A stretch of 17,444 bases of DNA from Flavobacteriaceae bacterium UBA4439 (GCA_002390455.1 DGPN01000061.1:3041-20484), one strand, 5' to 3'; numbered from the stretch's first letter, positions 7,400-14,676 are shown. Made by a program: numbers and translations. Notes: a model not told the origin generated them from the letters alone.

Positions 7400-8213
7400 T
7401 TTTATTGGGACAGCGTTTTTTCATTTCGTGAAGGATGCCAGCTTCGGTGGCCACGATAAAGCTTTGCGCGGAGTCTTTTTCTACAAAGTTTAACAAGCCA
7501 GAAGTACTGCCAATGTATTGTGCAATGTCAAGAACCTGAGATTCACTTTCTGGATGTGCGATAAATTTGGCGGTGGGGTTTTCCTTGGCGAGGGTTACAA
7601 TTCTTTCAAACGAAAATGCTTCGTGAACGATACATGATCCATCCCAAAGGATCATATCCCTTCCAGTTTCCTTGATCAGATAACGTCCCAAGTTTTTGTC
7701 GGGAGCAAAAATTATAGTTTCTCCATCTGGGATGGAATCAATGACCCTTACCGCATTGCTCGAAGTACATACAATGCTACTCAATGCTTTGATTTCTGCC
7801 GAGCAATTAATGTAGGTCACCACATGAGCACCTGGATATTGGTCAATAAATTTCTTAAAAGCCTGAGGGGGACAGGAGTCGGCCAGTGAACAGCCTGCAT
7901 TCAAATCGGGAAGGATGACTTTTTTAGTGGGATTAATGATTTTGGCCGTTTCGGCCATAAAGTGCACTCCTGCAAAAACAATTATATCAGCCGCTACCTC
8001 TTCTGCCACTTGAGCCAAATAGAGGCTGTCACCCAGATAGTCAGCCAACTCTTGAATTTCGGCATCTTGATAGTAATGCGCCAGCAATACTGCCTTTTTT
8101 TCTTTTTTAAGTCGTTTGATTGCTGAAACTATATCGAGTCCTTTAGGAATCTCTAAATCCAAGTATCCCTTTCGATCCAGCCTTTTCGATACCTCTTCTG
8201 AGGTGAGTTCCAT
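7392..8213 (-). CDS. nadA: Quinolinate synthase NadA, C-terminally truncated (probably non-functional)
   Basis: Family role: condenses iminoaspartate with dihydroxyacetone phosphate to quinolinate, using a [4Fe-4S] cluster held by three cysteines. The frame has YYQDAEIQELADYLGDSL, then DLNAGCSLADSC (first ligand, Cys108), CTSSNA (149-154), WDGSCIVHE (second ligand, Cys194), HPES and FIVATEAGILHEMKKRCPNKII, then stops at 273 residues. Intact NadA continues into a cysteine-rich segment of CxxCP type that provides the third ligand; that segment is absent. A NadA-like tail follows in another frame at 7399-7337, so an internal deletion is likely. The ATG at 8213 is preferred; a TTG two codons upstream (8219) is possible. 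It heads nadABC, 58 bp after truB. Confidence 0.85.
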   Translation of the reverse strand: MELTSEEVSKRLDRKGYLDLEIPKGLDIVSAIKRLKKEKKAVLLAHYYQDAEIQELADYLGDSLYLAQVAEEVAADIIVFAGVHFMAETAKIINPTKKVILPDLNAGCSLADSCPPQAFKKFIDQYPGAHVVTYINCSAEIKALSSIVCTSSNAVRVIDSIPDGETIIFAPDKNLGRYLIKETGRDMILWDGSCIVHEAFSFERIVTLAKENPTAKFIAHPESESQVLDIAQYIGSTSGLLNFVEKDSAQSFIVATEAGILHEMKKRCPNKII

Positions 8214-8229
8214 AATCAAATGATTTATA

Positions 8230-8237
8230 CAAAATTA
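8230..8237 (-). promoter_or_regulatory. Candidate -7 promoter box for nadABC
   Basis: The minus strand reads TAATTTTG, an exact match to TAnnTTTG, 16 bases before the nadA ATG in the 58-bp truB-nadA gap. A TTTA lies upstream at 8253-8256, about 15 bases away, which is a weak -33 candidate. It would allow the nad genes to be expressed separately from ftsX-truB. No dyad resembling a repressor site was seen in the gap. Confidence 0.4.
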
Positions 8238-8271
8238 TTAAAAATCAAGGACTAAAGGCTTCATCCCAAGA

Positions 8272-8970
8272 TTATATTCCGTCTAGTTTTTTTGTGATTT
8301 GATCGGGGGTTAGGGCATCTTCAATGCTATAAGCACCAATGGCTGTTCTTCTCAACTGACTCAAATGTGCTCCGGATTCCAAGGCTTTGCCAAAATCGTG
8401 TGCCAAGGATCTGATGTATGTTCCTTTTGAACAGCGGATATCAAAGTGCACATGAGGAAGGTCGATTTGTTTGAAATCAAATGCGTAAAGGGTCACTTTT
8501 CTGGACTCAATTTTGGGTTTCTCTCCTTTTCTGGCGTATTCATACAAGCGCTTCCCTTCTTTTTTAATGGCAGAGAAAATGGGAGGGTATTGGTCAATTT
8601 CGCCTTCAAACTTTTTTCTAATCGCATCCAATTGCGGTTTGCTGATATGATCAATAGGGAAATTTTGATCTATAGCCGTTTCGAGATCGTAGGAGGGAGT
8701 GGTAGCTCCCAAAGTAATGGTTCCCGTATATGCTTTTTCAAGGGCTTGTATTTCACTGATTTTTTTGGTCATTTTTCCAGTACATATCAGTAAGAGCCCC
8801 GTGGCCAATGGATCTAGGGTTCCTGCATGACCTACTTTAAGCTTTTTAAGTTTGTATTTCCTTCTTAGAACCCACCTCAGTTTGTTGACCACTTGAAAAG
8901 AAGTCCAGTCCAGTGGTTTGTCCACCAACAACAGTTGACCCTCCAAGATGGATTCAAGTGATAAATTCAT
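8272..8970 (-). CDS. truB: tRNA pseudouridine(55) synthase
   Basis: Isomerises U55 to pseudouridine in the T-arm of tRNAs. At 232 residues it is the short form common in Bacteroidota, without a long C-terminal PUA extension. The catalytic block GHAGTLDPLATGLL (47-60) contains the nucleophilic Asp53. YPPIFSAIKKEGKRLYEYAR (about 128-147) and CSKGTYIRSLAHDFG (about 180-194) are the other TruB hallmarks, followed by LRRTAIGAYSIEDAL. The start is one base away from the uppP stop codon, so the two are coupled. The ftsX-DUF3098-uppP-truB order is a recurring Bacteroidota arrangement. Confidence 0.96.
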   Translation of the reverse strand: MNLSLESILEGQLLLVDKPLDWTSFQVVNKLRWVLRRKYKLKKLKVGHAGTLDPLATGLLLICTGKMTKKISEIQALEKAYTGTITLGATTPSYDLETAIDQNFPIDHISKPQLDAIRKKFEGEIDQYPPIFSAIKKEGKRLYEYARKGEKPKIESRKVTLYAFDFKQIDLPHVHFDIRCSKGTYIRSLAHDFGKALESGAHLSQLRRTAIGAYSIEDALTPDQITKKLDGI

Positions 8971-8971
8971 G

Positions 8972-9760
8972 TCATAGACTAAAAAGGATAGCCAATGCCC
9001 CTATTGCAATACAGTAGAAACTAAAGTATTTGAGTTGGCTTTTTTTAACCAGGGCAACCATCCAACGACAGGCAAAAACTCCTGTAATAAAGGCACTTAC
9101 AAAACCTACCAACAAAGGGAGCATTGCTGTGCTTTCTTGACTCAGGTCTCCATCCAATATACTCTTGGCCATACTTCCCAAGATGAGAGGGATGACCATT
9201 AGGAAAGAAAATCGGGCAGCCTTGTCACGATCAATTTTCAGCAATACAGCCAGTGCTATGGTGGCACCACTTCTCGAAATTCCAGGAAGAATGGCAATGG
9301 CTTGGATAACACCTATGGAGAATGCGTTGGTGAAATTTATTTTTTTGTTGTTTTCAGTGACCCGATCCGCCAAAAACAATAATAAGGCTGTTACCATCAA
9401 CATAGCTCCTACAAGGGCGATTTTACCATCAAAAAGTGAGGCAATAAAATCCTCAAAAAAAAGACCGATGATCACCGCTGGAATCATGGAAAGGATAATT
9501 TTTATACTGAAATTCAAACTTTCCCCTTTTTTAAAATACAATATATCGGAGAGGATCAGGGCAATATCTTTTCTGAACACAAAAATGGTACTGAAAGCGG
9601 TGGCTGCATGGAGGATAATGGTGATCAACAAACCTTGCTGTTGCTCATAATCACTTCCGAAGATGGCCTTGACCAATTCCAAATGACCGCTAGACGAGAC
9701 AGGTAAAAACTCAGTCAGTCCTTGAACGATTCCAAGAATCAGTGTTTCTAGCGCACTCAT
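8972..9760 (-). CDS. uppP: Undecaprenyl-diphosphatase (UppP/BacA)
   Basis: Integral membrane phosphatase that dephosphorylates undecaprenyl pyrophosphate, so that the lipid carrier can be reused for peptidoglycan and surface glycans; it also gives bacitracin tolerance. The 262 residues are mostly hydrophobic helices. Both signature motifs are present: GLTEFLPVSSSGH (14-26), with the catalytic Glu17 and His26, and PGISRSGATI (159-168), with the phosphate-binding Arg. Its ATG overlaps the stop of the DUF3098 gene by four bases, and its stop is one base from truB, so it is in the middle of a tightly packed operon. Confidence 0.96.
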   Translation of the reverse strand: MSALETLILGIVQGLTEFLPVSSSGHLELVKAIFGSDYEQQQGLLITIILHAATAFSTIFVFRKDIALILSDILYFKKGESLNFSIKIILSMIPAVIIGLFFEDFIASLFDGKIALVGAMLMVTALLLFLADRVTENNKKINFTNAFSIGVIQAIAILPGISRSGATIALAVLLKIDRDKAARFSFLMVIPLILGSMAKSILDGDLSQESTAMLPLLVGFVSAFITGVFACRWMVALVKKSQLKYFSFYCIAIGALAILFSL

Positions 9761-10002
9761 TTACTTTTTTTTGAGGGCGTTAAGATGGCATAAATCGCCA
9801 GTCCAAAGCCTATCAGAACGATGGTCGGTGCCAATCTGATTCTGCGAAAATTAAAAATTTCTGGGTTAAAAACATTGGGGTCATCGCTACCACCTCCGGT
9901 CATAAGGACAAAACCTAGGGCAATTACAGCCATGGAAAGGAGCAAAAAACGATAATTTCTTTTGCTAAACAGGAATTCTTTTTTTGGGGTTGGGTCACTC
10001 AT
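9757..10002 (-). CDS. DUF3098 family small membrane protein
   Basis: An 81-residue protein with two predicted membrane helices (about 19-36 and 57-74). Between them is a conserved-looking loop, GGGSDDPNVFNPEIFNF then RRIRLAPT. The basic, lysine-rich N-terminus and C-terminus suggest both ends face the cytoplasm, with the loop outside. I recognise the sequence as DUF3098, a Bacteroidota family of unknown function that regularly sits between ftsX and uppP. It starts nine bases after ftsX ends and overlaps uppP by four bases, so it is clearly in the same operon. The context suggests a role linked to division or the cell envelope, but nothing in the protein itself shows an activity. Confidence 0.85.
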   Translation of the reverse strand: MSDPTPKKEFLFSKRNYRFLLLSMAVIALGFVLMTGGGSDDPNVFNPEIFNFRRIRLAPTIVLIGFGLAIYAILTPSKKSK

Positions 10003-10011
10003 CTTTAAATT

Positions 10012-10890
10012 TTAATTGACGGCGTCAGACTTTAGATTCAGATAACGTTGTGTGGCAAAGAAAGTACTTATAATCGTGATCCCCAAACCCAAAATAAATA
10101 CGCCTACAAAAACCAATGCTGGTTCAAGAGGGTGTTCGAATATTTGCAATTCGGGAAATCGTTTTTCCATTTCATAAAGAACCAAAGCCATGCCCGACAT
10201 GGCAATAATTGCCCCTAAAGTACTCATCAACAAGTGGGTTTTGATAAAGGGCCTGCGGATAAAACTTTTGGTGGCTCCAACCAGTTGCATGGTTTTGATG
10301 ATTAGTCTTTTGGAGTAGATGGACAGTCTAATGGAACTATTGATAAGAAGCACTGCAACAATAATGAAAATTCCACTGGCCAGGAGCATCCAAAATGTGA
10401 TTTTTTTTATGTTTTCATCCAACAATTCTAGCAGGGGCCGATCGTAGACTACTTCATTCACATAGCTGTAAAGAGCAATGTCTTTGCTGAGTTTGGAAAC
10501 TACGGCAGGATTCAAAAAGGATGCTTTAAAGTAAACGTCTATTGAGTTGAGCAACGGATTATAACCAAGAAATTCCATAAAGTCCTCACCGATTTCATTG
10601 GCATGTCTCTGGGAAGCTTCTTCTTTGGATACATAAATGACTTTTTTGGTCGCAGCATTCAAACGAAGGGTTTTTTGCAGTTGCTTTAGTTCAATTTCTT
10701 TGGCGGAGTCTCTCAAATAAATTGTCATTACGATTTGTTCCTTGAAGTGATCTGCCACTTTTTTCGAATTGACCAACAAAATCCCAATGATACCAGTTAG
10801 AAATAGTACCAAAGAAATGCTCACCACTACAGAGAAATAGGTGGAAATCAGTCTTCGTTTGTTGAATTTTTCTTCCGGTAGTTGCCTCAT
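10012..10890 (-). CDS. ftsX: Cell division permease-like protein FtsX
   Basis: Membrane partner of the FtsE ATPase; in bacteria the FtsEX complex controls peptidoglycan hydrolases at the division site. At 292 residues it has the expected layout: a short cytoplasmic N-terminus, helix 1 at about 19-41, an extracytoplasmic domain at about 42-163, then three helices at about 164-184, 219-240 and 257-280. The stretch LIIKTMQLVGATKSFIRRPF between helices 2 and 3 is the typical FtsX cytoplasmic loop that contacts FtsE. No ftsE is in the window, as is common in Bacteroidota, where the two genes are separated. It is the first gene of the minus-strand run and is divergent from leuS. Confidence 0.93.
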   Translation of the reverse strand: MRQLPEEKFNKRRLISTYFSVVVSISLVLFLTGIIGILLVNSKKVADHFKEQIVMTIYLRDSAKEIELKQLQKTLRLNAATKKVIYVSKEEASQRHANEIGEDFMEFLGYNPLLNSIDVYFKASFLNPAVVSKLSKDIALYSYVNEVVYDRPLLELLDENIKKITFWMLLASGIFIIVAVLLINSSIRLSIYSKRLIIKTMQLVGATKSFIRRPFIKTHLLMSTLGAIIAMSGMALVLYEMEKRFPELQIFEHPLEPALVFVGVFILGLGITIISTFFATQRYLNLKSDAVN

Positions 10891-10908
10891 AAGGCGCGTT
10901 TATTTCAG

Positions 10909-10916
10909 TAAAATTA
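10909..10916 (-). promoter_or_regulatory. Candidate -7 promoter box for the ftsX operon
   Basis: The minus strand reads TAATTTTA followed by C, matching TAnnTTTG except for the last base, 18 bases before the ftsX ATG. The same TAnnTTTAC form occurs ahead of leuS and the glycosyltransferase. No convincing -33 element was found. Inference only. Confidence 0.3.
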
Positions 10917-10939
10917 AAAAACCATCATTAAAAAGAAGC

Positions 10940-10995
10940 TTGACTGCGAGAAACTTTTTTTCCTTTCCTGAATAAGCGTATTTTTACGCAGTCAA
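10940..10995. promoter_or_regulatory. Inverted repeat TTGACTGCG / CGCAGTCAA between ftsX and leuS
   Basis: Perfect 9-bp arms at 10940-10948 and 10987-10995 are separated by 38 bases. Inside, GCGTA (10976-10980) and TACGC (10985-10989) form a 5-bp hairpin with a TTTT loop; it shares bases 10987-10989 with the large repeat, so the two pairings exclude each other. The leuS promoter-like box TATTTTTA (10979-10986) overlaps the inner hairpin. It could be an operator dyad or a leader switch. The structure is seen; the function is not known. Confidence 0.4.
10979..10986 (+). promoter_or_regulatory. Candidate -7 promoter box for leuS
   Basis: TATTTTTA followed by C matches TAnnTTTG except at the last base, 22 bases before the leuS ATG. 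A T-run upstream could serve as a poor -33 element. If this is the promoter, the transcript starts near 10990-10993, inside the right arm of the inverted repeat, so the dyad would act on DNA rather than as an RNA leader. Confidence 0.3.
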
Positions 10996-11008
10996 AAAAC
11001 AAGCCTTA

Positions 11009-13822
11009 ATGAATTACGATTTTCTGGAAATTGAAAAGAAGTGGCAAGACTTTTGGTCGACTCACAAAACCTTTAAGGCAGACAACCAAAGCGACAAACC
11101 CAAGTATTATGTGCTGGATATGTTTCCCTATCCCTCTGGGGCAGGACTTCATGTGGGGCATCCATTAGGGTATATTGCGAGTGATATTGTCGCTCGATTC
11201 AAAAGGCATTTGGGCTTTAATGTTTTACATCCACAAGGCTATGATTCTTTTGGCCTTCCGGCTGAGCAATACGCCATTCAGACTGGACAGCATCCCTCCA
11301 AAACTACTACAACCAACATCAACAGATACCGTCAGCAGCTCGACCGAATGGGGTTTTCCTTCGATTGGGATCGGGAGGTGAGGACTTCTGAACCAGATTA
11401 TTACCGCTGGACACAGTGGATATTCCTAAAATTATTTGATTCCTATTATGATACCGAGGCCGATAAGGCGATTCCTATTATGGAATTGATCCTCAGATTT
11501 GAAAAGGAAGGAAATCTAAAAGTAAAAGCACACTGTGACAAAGAGACACCTGTTTTCAGTGCCAAAGATTGGAATGCTTTTGACAACGAACAACAGCAAA
11601 AAATTTTACTTAACTACCGTCTCACCTATTTGTCTGAAACACAAGTCAATTGGTGTCCTGCCCTAGGAACGGTTTTGGCCAATGACGAAATTGTAAATGG
11701 AGTTTCAGAGCGAGGGGGTCATCCCGTAACCAAAAAAGAGATGCGTCAGTGGAGCATGCGCATTGGAGCTTATGCCAACAGACTTTTATTGGGGTTGGAT
11801 GAATTGGACTGGTCGGATTCCCTCAAAGAAATGCAAAGGAATTGGATTGGAAAATCTGTAGGGGCTAGTATTTATTTTGAAATTGAAAATCATACTGAGA
11901 AATTGGAGGTTTTTACCACCCGGCCAGATACTGTTTTTGGAGTTACCTATATGACTCTTGCTCCGGAGCACGAGTTGGTCGCAAAAATTACCCGTCCAGA
12001 ACAGCAAAAAGCCGTCGCGGATTATACCGCCAAAGTTGCACAGAAATCCGATCGCGAACGACAAGCCGATGTCAAGTCGATCAGTGGTGTGTTTACAGGG
12101 GCCTATGCCCTTCATCCTTTTACTGGAGCATCGATTCCCATTTGGATTGGAGATTATGTACTAGCGGGATATGGAACCGGTGCGGTGATGGCAGTGCCCT
12201 CAGGAGACCAAAGGGATTTTGATTTTGCCACCCATTTCAATTTACCGATTATCAATATTTTCGAGGGAATTGATGTGTCCGAGGGTGCCTTTGTCGAAAA
12301 AGGGAATGTAAAATTGACCCATTCAGATTTTTTAAACGGTTTGGATTTTAAGACAGCATTGGATAGAGTCATTTCCGAGTTGGAACATAAAAAATATGGA
12401 AAAGGCGCGGTAAATTTTAGACTCAGAGATGCTATTTTCAGTCGACAAAGATATTGGGGAGAGCCAATTCCTGTATACTTTAAGGGAGATTTCCCAGTGC
12501 CTTTGCAAGAACAACACCTGCCTTTGGAATTACCCAAAGTGGAAAAATACCTCCCTACAGAAGACGGAAAACCTCCCTTGGGGAATGCCAAAATATGGGC
12601 TTGGGATGAGATCAATGAGGAAGTGGTTTCCGTAGATCGCATCGATCATCAATCGGTTTTCCCATTGGAACTCAATACCATGCCCGGATGGGCCGGAAGT
12701 TCGTGGTATTTCAACCGTTATATGGATGCCCAAAATCAAAAGGATTGGGTGGGATCTTCCGCTTTGGAATATTGGAAAGAAGTAGATTTTTACATGGGGG
12801 GAAGCGAGCATGCTACAGGTCACCTTTTATACTCAAGATTTTGGCAAAAAGTACTTTTTGATTTGGGATATACCAACTCAGAGGAATATGCCAGAAAGCT
12901 CGTGAATCAGGGAATGATCCTTGGTAATTCTGCTTTTGTATACCGTAAAAAAGGCACCCAAACCTTTCTTTCCAAAGGTTTGATTGGCGAGCAAGAAGTG
13001 GAGCCCATACACGTGGATGTAAGCTTGGTCAACACCCAGGATGAGTTGGACTTAGAGGCGGTAAGAAATTGGCAAAAAGATTTTCAAAAAGCCGAGTTTG
13101 TGCTTGAAAACGGAAAATATATTGTTGGCAGAGAGGTTGAAAAAATGTCCAAGTCTAAATATAATGTAGTCAATCCCGATGAAATTTGTGACACCTATGG
13201 TGCGGATACCCTCAGGATGTATGAAATGTTTCTGGGTCCCATTGAGCAAGATAAGCCATGGAATACTGCTGGAATTTCGGGGGTGCACAACTTCCTCAAA
13301 AAATTCTGGAGGTTGTTTTACCAACAAGATCAGTGGTTGGTAAGTGAGCAAGTCCCTAGTTCAGAAAGTTTAAAAGTACTGCATCAGACCATCAAAAAAA
13401 TAACCGATGACATTGGACGCTTATCCTTCAATACCTGTGTCAGCAGTTTTATGATATGCATCAACGAATTGACGGCCCTCAAATGTTCAAACAGGGGAGT
13501 TTTGGAACCCCTTTTGGTATTGCTTTCCCCATTTGCTCCTCATTTTTGCGAAGAGTTATGGCAAAAGTTGGGACATACCAAGAGCATCGAATTTGAGCCT
13601 TTTCCAGTTTTCGATCCTTCTAAAGTAGAGGAGACTGCCAAAGAATATCCAGTTTCATTCAATGGAAAAATGCGATTTACCCTCAAGTTTTCATTAGAGA
13701 TGGGGGTTGAGGAAATCAAAGAGGCTGTAATGAAAGAACAACGAACACTAGATCAAATCCATGGAGCTACGCCCAAAAAAATCATAGTAGTACCTGGAAA
13801 GATCATAAACATTGTCATCTGA
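11009..13822 (+). CDS. leuS: Leucyl-tRNA synthetase
   Basis: Class Ia synthetase charging tRNA-Leu, with a CP1 editing domain that hydrolyses mischarged tRNA. At 937 residues it is longer than the E. coli enzyme (860). The HIGH motif is HVGH (48-51) and the KMSKS motif is KMSKS (712-716). The editing domain shows TTRPDTVFGVTYM (303-315) and GTGAVMAVPSGDQRDFDFA (389-407), with the threonine-rich peptide and the conserved Asp present. Extra sequence at about 155-210 (between DTEADKAIP and TYLSETQVNWCP) separates the catalytic fold from the VNWCP block, and a further addition lies at about 635-705. The usual zinc-finger cysteines after VNWCP are absent (GVSERGGHPVTKKEMRQW). The downstream SemiSWEET frame begins at its last base. 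Confidence 0.97.
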   Translation: MNYDFLEIEKKWQDFWSTHKTFKADNQSDKPKYYVLDMFPYPSGAGLHVGHPLGYIASDIVARFKRHLGFNVLHPQGYDSFGLPAEQYAIQTGQHPSKTTTTNINRYRQQLDRMGFSFDWDREVRTSEPDYYRWTQWIFLKLFDSYYDTEADKAIPIMELILRFEKEGNLKVKAHCDKETPVFSAKDWNAFDNEQQQKILLNYRLTYLSETQVNWCPALGTVLANDEIVNGVSERGGHPVTKKEMRQWSMRIGAYANRLLLGLDELDWSDSLKEMQRNWIGKSVGASIYFEIENHTEKLEVFTTRPDTVFGVTYMTLAPEHELVAKITRPEQQKAVADYTAKVAQKSDRERQADVKSISGVFTGAYALHPFTGASIPIWIGDYVLAGYGTGAVMAVPSGDQRDFDFATHFNLPIINIFEGIDVSEGAFVEKGNVKLTHSDFLNGLDFKTALDRVISELEHKKYGKGAVNFRLRDAIFSRQRYWGEPIPVYFKGDFPVPLQEQHLPLELPKVEKYLPTEDGKPPLGNAKIWAWDEINEEVVSVDRIDHQSVFPLELNTMPGWAGSSWYFNRYMDAQNQKDWVGSSALEYWKEVDFYMGGSEHATGHLLYSRFWQKVLFDLGYTNSEEYARKLVNQGMILGNSAFVYRKKGTQTFLSKGLIGEQEVEPIHVDVSLVNTQDELDLEAVRNWQKDFQKAEFVLENGKYIVGREVEKMSKSKYNVVNPDEICDTYGADTLRMYEMFLGPIEQDKPWNTAGISGVHNFLKKFWRLFYQQDQWLVSEQVPSSESLKVLHQTIKKITDDIGRLSFNTCVSSFMICINELTALKCSNRGVLEPLLVLLSPFAPHFCEELWQKLGHTKSIEFEPFPVFDPSKVEETAKEYPVSFNGKMRFTLKFSLEMGVEEIKEAVMKEQRTLDQIHGATPKKIIVVPGKIINIVI

Positions 13823-14091
13823 TGAGTGATTTGCAAATTGAAATTATTGGACTGATTGCAGCCACTTTTACCACCATTGCCTTTGTACCTCAGTTTCTCA
13901 AAATATGGAAAAAACGCGATGCCAGCGGCGTCTCTGTTTCAATGTATGTGATCATGTTCATCGGGATTTGCATTTGGTTATGCTATGGAGTTTTGATTGA
14001 AAGTGTTGCTGTAATCACAGCCAATGTAGTTTCTGGGATAATACAAATGTTCATTATTGCATTAGCCTTGATCCACCGCAATAAGAATTGA
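13822..14091 (+). CDS. SemiSWEET family sugar transporter (MtN3/PQ-loop)
   Basis: An 89-residue protein with three membrane helices (about 6-24, 38-58 and 62-83), the single-repeat architecture of bacterial SemiSWEETs, which dimerise to form a sugar uniporter in the inner membrane. The PQ motif is in FVPQFLKIWKKRDASGVSV (about 21-39), and the conserved Trp and Asn of the later helices appear in WLCYG and TANVVSG. The ATG shares one base with the leuS stop (TGATG), a classic coupling arrangement, so it is translated from the leuS message. Substrate is unknown; the bacterial homologues studied transport glucose or sucrose. It runs convergently into the Lrp gene, with nine bases between the stops. 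Confidence 0.88.
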   Translation: MSDLQIEIIGLIAATFTTIAFVPQFLKIWKKRDASGVSVSMYVIMFIGICIWLCYGVLIESVAVITANVVSGIIQMFIIALALIHRNKN

Positions 14092-14100
14092 AAGAATTTT

Positions 14101-14571
14101 TTACAATTGGATTTGCCTTTTGATCTGTTGGTTGAGTGAAATAAAGGTTTCTGTTCTGGAAACCCCATCAATGGTTTGAATTTTGTGATTTAAAAGAGTC
14201 ATCAAATGTTCATTGTCCTCACAGAGTATTTTGATCAAAACACTCCAATGGCCAGTCGTGTAGTGACATTCTATTACTTCGGGAATCTTTTCGAGTTGTT
14301 TCACAGCCTCTGGATTCCGCATTGCTTTGTCCAAGTAAATACCGATAAAGGCCATGGTTTTATAGCCCAGTATTTTGGGGTTAATCACAACTTGTGATCC
14401 GGATATGAGTCCTGAACTTTCCAGTTTTTTGAGGCGTTGATGAACGGCTGCCCCCGATATTCCTGCGGTTTTTGCAATTTCATTGATTGACTTTCTCGCA
14501 TCATTCATCAATGCTCTAAGAATGATTTTATCCAAGCCGTCAATGACTACTCGCTCGTTTTTTGTCTTCAA
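14101..14571 (-). CDS. Lrp/AsnC family transcriptional regulator
   Basis: A 156-residue DNA-binding protein. The N-terminal winged helix-turn-helix spans about residues 12-58 (LDKIILRALMNDARKSINEIAKTAGISGAAVHQRLKKLE; recognition helix near SGAAVHQRL). The C-terminal RAM effector-binding and oligomerisation domain starts at about 68 (GYKTMAFIGIYL) and includes IPEVIECHYTTGHWSVLIKI. Family members respond to amino acids or related metabolites. The start is an unusual TTG at 14571; an in-frame TAG lies two codons upstream and the next ATG is inside the DNA-binding domain, so TTG (or the adjacent ATT) must be used. It is divergent from the DUF423 gene across about 105 AT-rich bases, a plausible site for autoregulation. 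Its target genes cannot be told from the sequence. Confidence 0.92.
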   Translation of the reverse strand: MKTKNERVVIDGLDKIILRALMNDARKSINEIAKTAGISGAAVHQRLKKLESSGLISGSQVVINPKILGYKTMAFIGIYLDKAMRNPEAVKQLEKIPEVIECHYTTGHWSVLIKILCEDNEHLMTLLNHKIQTIDGVSRTETFISLNQQIKRQIQL

Positions 14572-14676
14572 AATCTATTTTTTATCTTTATAAATTAAAT
14601 TAAAACTCCTATTTGTGTTAATAAAATTAATAAATTATTCGATTGGAATTTATATTGTAAATGCTATATTAATTAA

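Noticed and set aside
7337..7412. Programmed frameshift joining the two nadA parts
   Set aside because: The missing cysteine-rich segment is not encoded in any frame between the two parts, so shifting frame would not restore a full NadA.
8446..8793. 115-codon plus-strand open frame opposite truB
   Set aside because: Antisense shadow of TruB with no protein features of its own.
9165..9650. 161-codon plus-strand open frame opposite uppP
   Set aside because: It is antisense to a strongly supported gene, its protein has no recognisable motif, and it reflects the codon pattern of uppP.
10891..11008. T-box or amino-acid leader controlling leuS
   Set aside because: No T-box sequence, specifier loop, or leucine-rich leader peptide was found, and the space is too short; only a dyad and small hairpin are visible.
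12154..12642. 162-codon minus-strand open frame inside leuS
   Set aside because: leuS is intact across the region with CP1 editing motifs; the reverse frame shows no domain and no start context.
14086..14108. AATTG/CAATT hairpin between SemiSWEET and Lrp as a terminator
   Set aside because: Only five AT-rich base pairs with a 13-base loop, too weak to call.
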